From positions 1,638,501 through 1,702,500 of the forward strand of contig NZ_JBEWXT010000001.1 of assembly GCF_040538665.1 (NCBI RefSeq): a DNA stretch of 64,000 nucleotides, read 5' to 3'. Made by a program: the position numbers and the translations under genes. Below are positions 52,661 through 62,800 of the stretch, piece by piece. Every line of letters begins with the position of its first letter. Within the stretch, counting starts at the first letter, position 1. The notes below the pieces were generated by a model, which saw only the letters and a program-made list of their open reading frames with translations, was not told where the DNA came from and ran no database searches. Source of the stretch: Aureibaculum sp. 2308TA14-22 (lineage in GTDB: Bacteria; Bacteroidota; Bacteroidia; Flavobacteriales; Flavobacteriaceae).

Positions 52661-53602
52661 ATGTTAAACAGGAGACACCTAAGAATTAAGGTAATGCAAT
52701 CTGTTTATGCCTTACTACAATCTAAAAGTGATGATATTGTTAAAGAAGAGAAGTTCTTAAATTACAGTATTAATAAAATTTACGATCTGTACGTTTTACA
52801 ATTAAGTTTACTTATTGAAGTAAGAAATTTAGCTGAAAAACATCAAGAAATTGCCAAAAAGAAATATTTAGCCACTTCAGAAGATAAAAATCCGAACAGA
52901 AAATTTATAGATCATCCTTTTTTATTGGGTTTAAAAAATAATGCTACTTTACAAGATTATATTAAAACTCAAAAATTAAATAATTGGGAAAACGATAGTG
53001 AATATGTCAGGCTAATTTGGGATGCTATCAAGGAGAGTGATATCTATGCCGATTTTATTAAAAGTTCCGAAAACACATCACCTAAAGGAGATTTAAATTT
53101 TATAAGCGAGCTTTATAAAAATATTATTGCACCTAACGATAAATTATTTGACTATTACGAGAGCCAACTCATAACTTGGGTTGATGATATTCCTTTTGTA
53201 AATACTTGGATTGTTAAAAATTTAAAGCGGATAAATGCTCAGACCCGTTTTAATAAAATGCAATTGTTCAAAAACAAAGAGGATGAAGAATTTGGAATAG
53301 CATTGTTTAAAAAAACAGTATTGCACCACCATGAGTTTATGGATGATATTGATGCGAAAACGCCTAATTGGGATACGGACAGAATTGCAGAAATGGATTT
53401 TATTCTAATGAAAATGGCATTGGTAGAGTTAATGTATTTTCCTTCAATACCTACAAGGGTTAGTATTAACGAATATATTGAAATTGCCAAGGATTATTCG
53501 ACTACAAAAAGTAGCTTTTTTATAAACGGTGTTTTAGATAAACTATTAAAGGAATATACGGCTGAAGATAAAATCAAAAAAATAGGAAGAGGATTACTAT
53601 AA
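52661..53602 (+). CDS. nusB: Transcription antitermination factor NusB
   Basis: NusB binds boxA RNA with S10 and helps antitermination on rRNA operons. The protein is 313 residues, about twice the size of proteobacterial NusB, as is usual in Bacteroidota. It starts MLNRRHLRIKVMQSVYALLQSK, matching the N-terminal helix of the fold, then has an inserted or extended section. The conserved C-terminal part is about 230-313: DTDRIAEMDFILMKMALVELMYFPSIPTRVSINEYIEIAKDYSTTKSSFFINGVLDKL in order. DUF1573 follows after 89 bases. Confidence 0.94.
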   Translation: MLNRRHLRIKVMQSVYALLQSKSDDIVKEEKFLNYSINKIYDLYVLQLSLLIEVRNLAEKHQEIAKKKYLATSEDKNPNRKFIDHPFLLGLKNNATLQDYIKTQKLNNWENDSEYVRLIWDAIKESDIYADFIKSSENTSPKGDLNFISELYKNIIAPNDKLFDYYESQLITWVDDIPFVNTWIVKNLKRINAQTRFNKMQLFKNKEDEEFGIALFKKTVLHHHEFMDDIDAKTPNWDTDRIAEMDFILMKMALVELMYFPSIPTRVSINEYIEIAKDYSTTKSSFFINGVLDKLLKEYTAEDKIKKIGRGLL

Positions 53603-53691
53603 AATTCTTAATTTTACCCACATTCAGGGGCTTAGTCAAAAATATGAAGTAGATTATACCGTTAACTATAAAAAGATTAAAAACAAATATT

Positions 53692-54153
53692 ATGAGATTA
53701 GAAGTAAAATTTTTAGCGTTTTTATTAGTATTTGCTTTATTTTCATGTAAAGAAAATACTACTTCAAAAATTAAAAAAGAGAATTTAGAGATAGCCAAGA
53801 AACGTGATTATAAAATGACTGAGGGTGCTTCAGCACTTACATTTTCTAAAACCGAATATGACTTTGGCACTATAAACGAAGGTGATATAGTTGAAACCAC
53901 TTTCGATTTTAAAAATACTGGTAAATCAGCTTTGATAATTTCAAATGCAGCCAGTACTTGTGGATGTACAATTCCAGATTACCCAAAAGAGCCCATACCT
54001 GTTGGTGGAACAGGGTCTATTACGGTAAAGTTTAACTCATCAGGTAAACCAAATAAACAAAATAAAGTAGTTACATTAACAACAAACACGGCTAAAGGAA
54101 AAGAAACAGTTGTAATTAAAGCAAATGTAACACCGAAACAAAAAGCAAGTTAA
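53692..54153 (+). CDS. DUF1573 lipoprotein
   Basis: This 153-residue protein has a lipobox (FLLVFALFSC, Cys 19). The mature part is an Ig-like DUF1573 domain: FSKTEYDFGTINEGDIVETTFDFKNTGKSALIISNAASTCGCTIPDYPKEPIPVGGTGSITVKFNSSGKP in order (about 50-120), with the CGC motif typical of the family. The role is unknown; proteins of this kind are outer-membrane or periplasmic. It lies 14 bases before yajC, so co-transcription from the nusB side is likely. Confidence 0.9.
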   Translation: MRLEVKFLAFLLVFALFSCKENTTSKIKKENLEIAKKRDYKMTEGASALTFSKTEYDFGTINEGDIVETTFDFKNTGKSALIISNAASTCGCTIPDYPKEPIPVGGTGSITVKFNSSGKPNKQNKVVTLTTNTAKGKETVVIKANVTPKQKAS

Positions 54154-54167
54154 AACACAAATCATAT

Positions 54168-54482
54168 ATGTATTCAATAATTGTATTACAAGCCGGAGGT
54201 GGCGGAATGGGAAATTTTATATTAATCCCTGCTATGTTATTGGTTATTTATCTTTTTATGATAAGACCACAAATGAGAAGGCAAAAAAATGAAAGAAAAT
54301 TCCAGGCGGAAATAAAAAAAGGATCAAAAGTGATAACTACGAGTGGTATTCATGGTAAAATTGTAGATTTAACCGATGATGCCTGTGTAATTGAGACTGG
54401 AGCTGGCAAAATTAAATTTGAACGTACCGCAATATCAATGGAACTGAGCAAAAAATACTTAACTCCAGCTACAAAAAAATAA
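54168..54482 (+). CDS. yajC: Preprotein translocase subunit YajC
   Basis: This 104-residue protein has one membrane helix (about 15-34, GNFILIPAMLLVIYLFMIRP) and the YajC motif PQMRRQKNERKFQAEIKKGSKVITTSGIHGKIVDLTDD in sequence order. YajC associates with SecDF at the Sec translocon. The length is usual. A strong terminator lies 18 bases after the stop. Confidence 0.94.
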   Translation: MYSIIVLQAGGGGMGNFILIPAMLLVIYLFMIRPQMRRQKNERKFQAEIKKGSKVITTSGIHGKIVDLTDDACVIETGAGKIKFERTAISMELSKKYLTPATKK

Positions 54483-54500
54483 TTTTATATTGTAATCTTT

Positions 54501-54540
54501 AAAAGTGAGTTTTATTTTGGTAAAACTCACTTTTTTTATT
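54501..54540 (+). terminator. Terminator after yajC
   Basis: AAAAGTGAGTTTTA (54501-54514) pairs fully with TAAAACTCACTTTT (54521-54534), with a six-base loop, and continues in TTTATTT. It separates the nusB-DUF1573-yajC group from the ybbR-coaE group. Confidence 0.92.
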
Positions 54541-54549
54541 TACATTTAA

Positions 54550-55521
54550 ATGAGAATGATAAAGAAAGATAAGACATCTGGAAAACTAAAAACCACAAAA
54601 AAAACCAAAATGATTTTTGGCTTTTTACTATTGTCTTTTCTTTTTTGGATATTGATTAAACTATCAAAAGAATATATTGATGTCGTACCTGTTCATGTAG
54701 AGTACTTAAATCTTCCTGAAGGAAAAATGTTGCAAAAAGAACCTCCAACAACAGTTCAACTGACTTTAAAAACTCATGGTTTTGACCTTATAAAGTATCA
54801 TATTTTTAAAAGAAATGTAAAAGTAGATCTTAAAACGATAAAACCTAAAAATGCAACTATTTATTATCAAACTGCTCAAGACCTGCTACCAGAAATTATA
54901 AGTCAATTACTTGCTGGTGTTGAAGTTTTTTCAATTAAGCCCGATACCCTATTTTATAATATTGGAGAAGGCGTTTCAAAAAACGTAAAAATAACAACGA
55001 ATTTAGAAATAGAATATCAGTCTGGCTATAATTTATTTGGCGATTTAAAAATAGAACCAAACGAAGTTACTATATCTGGCCCAGAGATTTTAATAGATTC
55101 TATTCTAGAAGTAGAAACCCAAAAAAAAATAGTAGAAAATGTAAATACTGATTTTGAAGTTACTGTTCCATTAATACAACTGGATAAAAAATCAAAAGTA
55201 ACTTATTCTGTAGATAAGATTAAAGTCAGTGGTGTTGTAGATAAATTTACCGAAGCAAGGTTTACGATACCAGTTGTTGTGGATAATTTACCTAAAAACT
55301 ATAACATTGATATTTTTCCTGATAATGTTGAAATTGTTTTTCAGGTAGGTATATCTGATTACAATAAAATCAATAAAAACGATTTTAAAATAAGTTGTGA
55401 TTACGAGCGGTCAAAAAAAGATGGACTTAACTATCTTATCCCAAAAGTGGTTTTAAAACCATCATATATTTCTGATATCAGAATTATGCCCAATCAAATA
55501 GATTATCTAATAAAACAATGA
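54550..55521 (+). CDS. YbbR/CdaR-like membrane protein
   Basis: This 323-residue protein has a cytoplasmic basic start, one membrane helix (about 22-40, MIFGFLLLSFLFWILIKL) and an extracytoplasmic part with YbbR-like beta domains (about 45-320; VDVVPVHVEYLNLPEGKM-type strands, EPNEVTISGPEILIDSI at about 175-190 is the most typical). In Firmicutes YbbR (CdaR) regulates the diadenylate cyclase CdaA; no cyclase gene is visible here. The ATG at 54556 is an alternative start. Its end overlaps coaE by 4 bases (ATGA), so translation is coupled. Confidence 0.88.
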   Translation: MRMIKKDKTSGKLKTTKKTKMIFGFLLLSFLFWILIKLSKEYIDVVPVHVEYLNLPEGKMLQKEPPTTVQLTLKTHGFDLIKYHIFKRNVKVDLKTIKPKNATIYYQTAQDLLPEIISQLLAGVEVFSIKPDTLFYNIGEGVSKNVKITTNLEIEYQSGYNLFGDLKIEPNEVTISGPEILIDSILEVETQKKIVENVNTDFEVTVPLIQLDKKSKVTYSVDKIKVSGVVDKFTEARFTIPVVVDNLPKNYNIDIFPDNVEIVFQVGISDYNKINKNDFKISCDYERSKKDGLNYLIPKVVLKPSYISDIRIMPNQIDYLIKQ

Positions 55522-56120
55522 TAAAGGTAGGCTTAACAGGTGGAATAGGTAGTGGAAAAACTACAGTAGCAGAATTTTTTAAAGAATTAGGTGTTCCTGT
55601 ATATGTAGCTGATGTTGAGGCAAGAAAATTAATGGATACTTCTAAAAGCATTAAAAAAAAATTAATTAAAGCTTTTGGTGCCGTGGCCTATATAAATGGC
55701 GAGCTAAATAGGCAATACCTGGCCCATTTAGTATTCAATGACAAAAAAAAGTTGAAAATTATTAATAGTATTATTCACCCTAAGGTAGCCAAACATTTTT
55801 CAAAATGGGTGCAAAAACAAGATACACCCTACTGCATTCAAGAAAATGCAATTATTTACGAAAACAACAAAGCGGATGAATTTGATTATATAATTTCGGT
55901 CTCGGCACCTTTAAAGGTTAGAATTGATAGGGTCATAGAAAGGGACTCTACTACTAAAGAACAAGTTTTAGCCAGAATCAATAATCAATGGGACGATGCA
56001 AAAAAAAATAAATTAGCTGATTTTGTAATAGAAAATGTCGAGTTATCTGAAACTAAAAAACAAGTAAAAGAAATACATCAAAAATTACTAAAAATAGCTT
56101 CTGATTATCATACTTCTTAA
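55518..56120 (+). CDS. coaE: Dephospho-CoA kinase
   Basis: This 200-residue P-loop kinase performs the last step of coenzyme A synthesis. The Walker A motif GLTGGIGSGKTTVAEFF is at about 5-21. The family signatures DVEARKLM, HPKVAKHF and the later VIERDSTTKEQVLARINNQWDDAKKNKLADFVIEN in order (about 134-170) are present. It overlaps the ybbR-like gene by 4 bases. The rprX promoter lies just downstream. Confidence 0.95.
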   Translation: MIKVGLTGGIGSGKTTVAEFFKELGVPVYVADVEARKLMDTSKSIKKKLIKAFGAVAYINGELNRQYLAHLVFNDKKKLKIINSIIHPKVAKHFSKWVQKQDTPYCIQENAIIYENNKADEFDYIISVSAPLKVRIDRVIERDSTTKEQVLARINNQWDDAKKNKLADFVIENVELSETKKQVKEIHQKLLKIASDYHTS

Positions 56121-56189
56121 AAAACTGTTAAATAATTATACTTTTAGTTAATCTTAGTTAAATCAATACTAAATCTTAAATAGATAAGT

Positions 56190-56197
56190 TAATTTTG
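56190..56197 (+). promoter_or_regulatory. Candidate -7 element of rprX
   Basis: TAATTTTG fits TAnnTTTG and ends 5 bases before the rprX ATG at 56203. No properly spaced -33 TTG was found. Confidence 0.4.
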
Positions 56198-56202
56198 TTA
56201 GA

Positions 56203-57774
56203 ATGAGTAAACGCGTATTTGTACTCCTAATTATACTAATGAGTATTGCTTTAATAGGTATCATAGCTGTACAAATTTATTGGATAAATAATTCTATTGA
56301 TATTCGTGAAAAGCAATTTACTAACGATGTAAAGTTTGCGTTGGCAAAGGTTTCTGAAAACATTCAGGAAAGGGAAATTAACGATTATTATAGAGATTTT
56401 AAATCTGTTATTGATAGTGCATCTAGATTAGATGGAGAATTAAGAAAAAAGGATTTTTATTATCAAAAAATAGATACAGTAAATAAAGAGATATTTTCAT
56501 TTAGACAGAGTATTCTAGAAAATAATTTTAAATCTAATATCCCTTTATTCGATAACGATTCTTTGACATTTCAGACAATTTTTGGTGAAGAAAAACAGGA
56601 AGTAACCAATTTTGATGAATTTTTTCAGAGTGACCTTAATGAGTTGACTGACAAAGAGCAAATTTATGAAGTTGGTAGAATGAGTAAGTTAGAAGCTGTA
56701 AATTATGAAAATAATTTTAAAAAAATTGCAGCTCGTAAGCCTATTTATGATAGAATTGGCACTAATGAAATATCGTTAAACCTTGAGAATGAATTACGGG
56801 ACAGAGGGGTTGATATAAAATTTGAATTTGGTGTTTTTGGTGATGGACTAGCAACTAAAGTAAAATCATCAAAATTTAAGAATATAAAAGGTAAAAGTTA
56901 TAGCGTTCCGTTATTTATAGAAAACAATGGAAATAGTAATTATGAATTACGCGTAACTTTTCCATCAAAAAATGAATATATATTAGGCTCTATTACCAAT
57001 ATTTTGGTACTGGCTGCTGTATTTATTTTAGTAATAATGTTGGCGTTTGGAAGTGCTATTTACCAATTGATAAAACAAAAACAGATATCGGCAATAAAAA
57101 CCGATTTTATAAATAATATGACGCACGAGTTTAAAACACCTATAGCCACAATAAATTTGGCATTGGATGCTATTAAAAACCCGAAAATAATTGGAGATAG
57201 TGAAAAAGTACTCCGTTATACCGAAATGATTCGTGAGGAGAACAAAAGAATGCATGGACAGGTAGAAAATGTATTGCGAATTTCCAGATTAGAAAAAAAT
57301 CAATTGGATATTACGCAAGGAGTTAATGATTTACACGACATAATAGAAGATTCTATTACACACGTAGAATTGATTATCAAGGATAAAGGTGGTTATATTA
57401 ACCTACACTTAGAAGCTTTACAAAGTGAAGTGATGGTTAATAAGTTTCATTTTACCAATGTAATTACCAATATTTTAGACAATGCAATAAAATATACGAA
57501 TGAACCACCAAAAATTGATATTTATACCGAAAATGCAGGTAATAATATCGTTTTGCATGTTAAAGATCAAGGAATTGGAATGAACAAAAATGTTCAAAAG
57601 CATGTATTTGATAAATTTTATAGAGAGCAAAAAATTAATATTCACGACGTAAAAGGGCATGGTTTAGGTTTGTCTTACGTAAAAAAAATAGTTGAACACC
57701 ATCATGGTAATGTTTATGTAGAAAGTGAAAAAGGAAAAGGAAGCACGTTTACAATAAAATTACCATTAATTTAA
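56203..57774 (+). CDS. rprX: Sensor histidine kinase, RprX type
   Basis: This 523-residue inner-membrane kinase has a first helix at about 5-26, a periplasmic sensor of about 230 residues without a named domain, and a second helix at about 265-288 (ILVLAAVFILVIMLAFGSAIY). The catalytic part has H308 in MTHEFKTPIATINLALDAI, the N-box with N427 in ILDNAIKY, DQGIGM and the G2 box GHGLGLSYVKKIVEHHHG. It is followed after 10 bases by its regulator. The RprXY pair is conserved in Bacteroidota; the signal is not known. Confidence 0.93.
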   Translation: MSKRVFVLLIILMSIALIGIIAVQIYWINNSIDIREKQFTNDVKFALAKVSENIQEREINDYYRDFKSVIDSASRLDGELRKKDFYYQKIDTVNKEIFSFRQSILENNFKSNIPLFDNDSLTFQTIFGEEKQEVTNFDEFFQSDLNELTDKEQIYEVGRMSKLEAVNYENNFKKIAARKPIYDRIGTNEISLNLENELRDRGVDIKFEFGVFGDGLATKVKSSKFKNIKGKSYSVPLFIENNGNSNYELRVTFPSKNEYILGSITNILVLAAVFILVIMLAFGSAIYQLIKQKQISAIKTDFINNMTHEFKTPIATINLALDAIKNPKIIGDSEKVLRYTEMIREENKRMHGQVENVLRISRLEKNQLDITQGVNDLHDIIEDSITHVELIIKDKGGYINLHLEALQSEVMVNKFHFTNVITNILDNAIKYTNEPPKIDIYTENAGNNIVLHVKDQGIGMNKNVQKHVFDKFYREQKINIHDVKGHGLGLSYVKKIVEHHHGNVYVESEKGKGSTFTIKLPLI

Positions 57775-57784
57775 TTTTAAAATT

Positions 57785-58489
57785 ATGGCAAATAAAAAAA
57801 TATTATTAGTTGAAGATGATCCTAATTTTGGTACTGTTTTAAAAGATTATCTTATGTTAAACGACTATTCGGTTAGTCATGCAAAAGATGGTCTAGAAGG
57901 ATTGATTATGTTTAAAAATGATGAATTTGATCTTTGCATTTTAGATGTAATGATGCCCCGAAAAGATGGTTTTTCCTTAGCTAAGGATATTAGAACCACC
58001 AATACGGATGTGCCAATTGTTTTTTTAACGGCCAAAACCATGAAAGAAGATGTTTTAAAAGGTTATGAATCTGGAGCAGATGATTATCTAAATAAGCCAT
58101 TTGATTCTGAAGTTTTATTGCATAAAATAAAGGCAATTTTGCAACGTAAGGAAATAGATAATAGTGCCGATGATGAAAAACACGAATTTCAAATCGGTAA
58201 ATTTTTCTTGAACTCTAAATTAAGGCATTTATCATTTGACGGCGGAGACCCTCGTAAACTATCACCAAAAGAGAATAAATTGTTAAAAATGTTGGCTATA
58301 CACTTAAATGATTTAATGCCGAGGGAATTAGCCTTAACAAAAATTTGGAGAGACGACAACTACTTTACTTCAAGAAGTATGGATGTTTACATTGCCAAGC
58401 TCCGTAAGTATTTAAAACCCGACCCTAATGTAGAAATTATTAATATACATGGCGAAGGTTTTAGATTAATTGTTGGTGAAGAAAATTAA
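57785..58489 (+). CDS. rprY: OmpR-family response regulator, RprY type
   Basis: This 234-residue regulator has a receiver domain (acidic E10, D11, D12; phosphoacceptor D54 in LCILDVMMPRKDG; K104 in YLNKPFD) and a C-terminal winged-helix trans_reg_C domain (about 140-230: RKLSPKENKLLKMLAIHLNDLMPRELALTKIWRDDNYFTSRSMDVYIAKLRKYL in order). It forms an operon with rprX. A strong terminator follows the stop. Confidence 0.94.
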   Translation: MANKKILLVEDDPNFGTVLKDYLMLNDYSVSHAKDGLEGLIMFKNDEFDLCILDVMMPRKDGFSLAKDIRTTNTDVPIVFLTAKTMKEDVLKGYESGADDYLNKPFDSEVLLHKIKAILQRKEIDNSADDEKHEFQIGKFFLNSKLRHLSFDGGDPRKLSPKENKLLKMLAIHLNDLMPRELALTKIWRDDNYFTSRSMDVYIAKLRKYLKPDPNVEIINIHGEGFRLIVGEEN

Positions 58490-58509
58490 AAAAGATTAAT
58501 TACTCAAAC

Positions 58510-58545
58510 AAAAGAGGGGAACATGTACATGCTCCCCTCTTTTTC
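58510..58545. terminator. Terminator shared by rprY and the small secreted gene
   Basis: AAAGAGGGGA and TCCCCTCTTT enclose ACATGTACATGC, giving an almost perfect stem of more than 15 pairs (58510-58541), followed on the plus strand by TTTTTC and on the minus strand by TTGAG. It separates two convergent transcription units. Confidence 0.9.
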
Positions 58546-58560
58546 TAATATGAGTTTTGT

Positions 58561-58878
58561 TTATCTACCCTCTTTAGTTTCAATACCCATTACTTTACCT
58601 TTTTGATTTACAAGCAATATATAAGGGTTTCTTTTACGTTCTATCTTAAATCTGTAAATCCTGTCCGATTTGCTATTACGAGACCCTAATTTATAACTTA
58701 TATCCTTAGATATTTTGTATCCTGAATAATTTTTAAGGGTTTCTTTTACACTATCTGGCACTTCTGCCATCTGCACTTTATAAACTTGTTCTTCTTGTTT
58801 TGAGGATTGAGCATTGCTATTTTGCAAACCTATATAACCGAAACAAATCAAAACAGCAATAATTCTTATATTTTTCAT
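58561..58878 (-). CDS. Small secreted protein, T9SS-adhesin neighbour
   Basis: This 105-residue protein has a signal peptide (MKNIRIIAVLICFGYIGLQNSNAQ). The mature part EVPDSVKETLKNYSGYKISKDISYKLG, then SDRIYRFKIERKRNPYILLVNQKGKVMGIE, looks like a single PepSY- or BLIP-like alpha-beta unit; this is only a shape resemblance. It is the last gene of the group that includes PorP/SprF and the large adhesin, 21 bases after the PorP/SprF stop, so it is likely expressed with them. Confidence 0.72.
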   Translation of the reverse strand: MKNIRIIAVLICFGYIGLQNSNAQSSKQEEQVYKVQMAEVPDSVKETLKNYSGYKISKDISYKLGSRNSKSDRIYRFKIERKRNPYILLVNQKGKVMGIETKEGR

Positions 58879-58899
58879 TATTCTTAACTTTAAATTTTA

Positions 58900-59862
58900 T
58901 TATTTTCTAGAGCTCCAACTTGTATTATACCTACCGCCATCAAAATCATAACCCAATACTAATAACGGTGTTCCGTATGATCCTAATTGAACAGATTCAT
59001 TGATATTAAATTGATAGCCCAAACCTAGATACATTTTGTCTTTCTTCATTCCCAATAAAGGAGAAACAGATAATGGTTTAAAACTTTGATCATTTAAAAA
59101 TCGAGTATTAATACCAGCCCAATAATAACCATCATCAGTTAATTTTCTAGCTTTAAAGTTAATATCTGAAACTGAACGTCCATCACCTTCAAAGTATTTA
59201 AAAAATAAAGAGGGCTCATACTCATATTCATCATTATCGCTTAAAAACGTATAACCAGTATATAAATAGTAGTTTCTTAATTTAACAGGCTCTGTATTAT
59301 CAAATATTTTAGTTGTTTTATTCAAGATATTAGATGCATTAATACCTACAAAATAATTTTTAACTCTATACAAACCTCCAACTTCAAAATTATGATTAGC
59401 TGTGGATTGACTTGCCCCAACATTTGGATCGTTGTGGCCCGTGCCTGTACCATCATCAAATTTATCAGTATCAATTTTAAAATGATTGAATTTATAAGAC
59501 AATCCAAATGATAAATATTCATCATCCGCTTCAGATAATGTCAAATGATATGCATAAGATAACTGAGCACCCATTTGTTTTGTATTACCATTTCTATCGT
59601 TATACAAAATAACACCAATACCAGTGGTTTCATTTATTCTGGTATCATATGATAATTGCTGAGTTATTGGTGCATTTTTTACACCTAACCACTGAGCTAC
59701 ACCGCTTAAACGCAATTTATGCACATCATCAATACCTGCATAGGCAGGAGAGATAACAAAGGTATTCTCTACCAAATATTGCGAATAAGGTGATAGTTTT
59801 AACTCTTGTGAATTTGCCATAAAAGTAAAGGCAAATAAAATAATAAAAATATATTTTTTCAT
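58900..59862 (-). CDS. PorP/SprF family outer-membrane protein
   Basis: This 320-residue beta-barrel protein belongs to the PorP/SprF family, which works with type IX secretion to retain or present large surface adhesins. The signal peptide is MKKYIFIILFAFTFMANSQ. Family signatures are LSPYSQYLVENTFVISPAYAGID (about 22-44), LRLSGVAQWLGVKNAPITQQLSYDTRIN, and the C-terminal MYLGLGYQFNINESVQLGSYG. It lies 21 bases after the 1095-residue SprB-like protein gene; such pairs are frequent and one usually serves the other. Confidence 0.93.
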   Translation of the reverse strand: MKKYIFIILFAFTFMANSQELKLSPYSQYLVENTFVISPAYAGIDDVHKLRLSGVAQWLGVKNAPITQQLSYDTRINETTGIGVILYNDRNGNTKQMGAQLSYAYHLTLSEADDEYLSFGLSYKFNHFKIDTDKFDDGTGTGHNDPNVGASQSTANHNFEVGGLYRVKNYFVGINASNILNKTTKIFDNTEPVKLRNYYLYTGYTFLSDNDEYEYEPSLFFKYFEGDGRSVSDINFKARKLTDDGYYWAGINTRFLNDQSFKPLSVSPLLGMKKDKMYLGLGYQFNINESVQLGSYGTPLLVLGYDFDGGRYNTSWSSRK

Positions 59863-59883
59863 TGGGTTGACTAGTTTTTAATA

Positions 59884-62800
59884 TTATCTATACAAAGTAA
59901 CATTGCCTTTAAATTCTCTTTCATCGCTTGGTGCATTTAGTTTAATGATGTACCAATAATCGCCAGATGGTAATAGTTTACCCTTGTAACTTCCGTTCCA
60001 TGACTTTTGACTTCCTTCATAACTGGCAATCAATCGTTGGTATCTATCAAATATTTTAACTGTAATATTTGGATATATCTCTATATTTCTTGGATACCAA
60101 GTATCGTTTATACCATCACCGTCAGGTGTAAAGAAATTGGGTATTTCAATATCTTTTACTTCTATTATTTCAGAAACAATACAACCTTTATTATCTTTTA
60201 CATAAAAAGTATAGAAGCCTGCACCGCTTACCGTAAAAATATTATTAGCTCCAAAATCCTCATCTTTAACTTCAGGAGAAACAAACTCTTGATCGTTTTT
60301 TAACATTGCATATTGATATTCTGGTTCACCATTAGAAGCATTAACAATATATTCAATTAGAGAATTTGCTGTGTTTTGAATATCAAGACTTACAGGAGTG
60401 TATGCTTCAACGTTTACAACTACTGGTTCATCGGTACAACCTGTACTTGTATTTCTAACTCTTACCGTATGCTCTCCGTTTGGCACATCTTCAAATATAT
60501 TTGAAGATTGGTACGAACCGCCATTTAAACTATATTCTACTTCATTTAGATATTGAGCTGCAACGTTTGCTATAATTTGATTTTCCGACCCTTCACATTT
60601 AAATCCTGCATCAGCGGTAAATTCTAAGAATGTTAACTGATCTATGGTTACAGATTCTGAAGTATCACAAGTATTAACGCCTTTCTCTTTACGAATAATT
60701 ACTTGATAATCTCCACTTGTAAGTCCAGTAAAACTAGACGATGATTGGAAATTTGCACCTCCATCTATACTATAGGTCAATGTGTTACCTGCTGTATTCT
60801 GACTCACATTAACATTAATTGAGCCATCAGTACCTCCAAAACAAAGTACATCTTCTTTTTCCACTACATACTCAATTTCTTCATCAAAATCAATATTGGC
60901 AACTGTAGTTGTAGTACAACCATTGGCATCTCTTACAGTAATTGTATGATTTCCTTCTGTTGTAACTTCAAAAATATTTGAGTCTTGATAACTTGCACCG
61001 TTATTTATACTGTATTGATAAGGTGCTGTACCTCCAGTACCTGCTGCCTCTATCCTTCCACTTAGGGCGTTGCCGTTACATGGCATTATATTATCTAAAA
61101 CACTATTTGTAGCTTGTAATAATGTAGGCTCGCCAATTGTAAATTGTTGTTCATCAAAACAGCCATCAGTATTAGTAACTCTTACCGTATAAGTACCAAT
61201 GTCTAAGCCTTCAAAATCATGAGACTTATCAGCCGTGGGTCCTACGGTTGAAATTACTGTACTACCTTGAGATAATCTATAGGTAAAGGTGGCGGCATCA
61301 TCAACCACAGTAATATTGACTTTACCATCTTCACTGTCTTTACACAACGCATCTGATGGTGTAAATGTTACATCTAGTCCTAAAACTGTAATTACTCTAG
61401 TAGTAACTGTACAACCTGTTTTGGTTTGTGTAACTGTATATACACCAGGCCCTGTAACCGTAATGGTTTTACCAGTACCCAAATTGTTATTATCTTCATC
61501 TACCCATTCGTATAAGTTGTATCCGTCGTGTCCAGAAATTGTTAAATTGTTATTACAAAATTGTTCAGTACTATCAAATTGACATGAGCTAGTATCTACA
61601 AATAAATCCATTGAACCAACATTTGGCAAACCACAACCATTAATCCCTATTAGACCTGGTTGATCTGAAACATTTTCTCCTGAAGTTACCCCACCATAAG
61701 ACGAACTAATAGTATTCTCTAGTAAGTTGGTACAAGCATCGGTATAATCAAAACAATTGTCAGATGCAGTAACTTGATATCTTATATTATAAGAATCAAT
61801 ATTTTTTAATACAAGTGAATCATCAATTGTAAAAGTTATTTGTCTTGTCGCTGCATTAAATGTATAAGTAATTAAACCAGGTGCTAAAGGAATTCCCGAT
61901 TCATCTAAAAATTCAAATGTGGTATCATCTAATGATACATTTATTGGTAGTGTATTTGTAACAACTGTATTTGTTGCATCATCCGTACCTATATTTTTAA
62001 AATTAATATTATACCAAACCGTAGCACCAAGTGGTACAGGCGAATTAAACGTTATAGGATTGTTACTGGTATCTTCTACACTGGTTAAAACCTGTAAAAC
62101 AGGCTCAATAATATTAATTGAAAATGTATTTAAAAAAGTAAAAATATGATCTCCTCCCGTAGTATTGGTAACACGGACCGTTGCTCCTGTTTCACCATTT
62201 CCTATAAGTGCATTACCTCCATTTAAAGGTGTAAAGTCTAATATTTTTTGATCCCATCCTAAAGTATTAGTACTATTTAAATTTCTATTAGTAACTATAG
62301 CACCATCGTGCGTAATATTACTGCTGAAAAAATTATCTACATCATTAGCCGCATCATACAACGGGGTAAAAGTGGCATTTGCATCTGCTCTAAATTGCAT
62401 TTGGTCTCCATATAGACCTAAATCACCTTCCAATGCAGCAACTCCAACTTTTCCTTCAACAGGCCCAGAGGGTGGTGTCGTAAATCCAGAATAGCTGAAA
62501 TCAACGATTTCATTAGGAGCATTTCTAACTGCAGACATTCCATCAAAAGTGCTAATATACTTCCTTGGTTCGGACGGATCTTCGTAAACTATTACCAAAG
62601 ACCACCCAGCTGCATTATTTGTTCCTTCATTTGTACTTAAATCTGCTACATAATAATCCCCGTTAGGATCTGTTATTGAAGTTACGATACTTGTAACATC
62701 CTTATAGTAAATTAAATCCAATTCTTCCCTTTTTGTTACATCAACTATATCAGCAGTTATGGTCTGGTAAGCACCTCCAGGTATTTTAAACTTTACCACA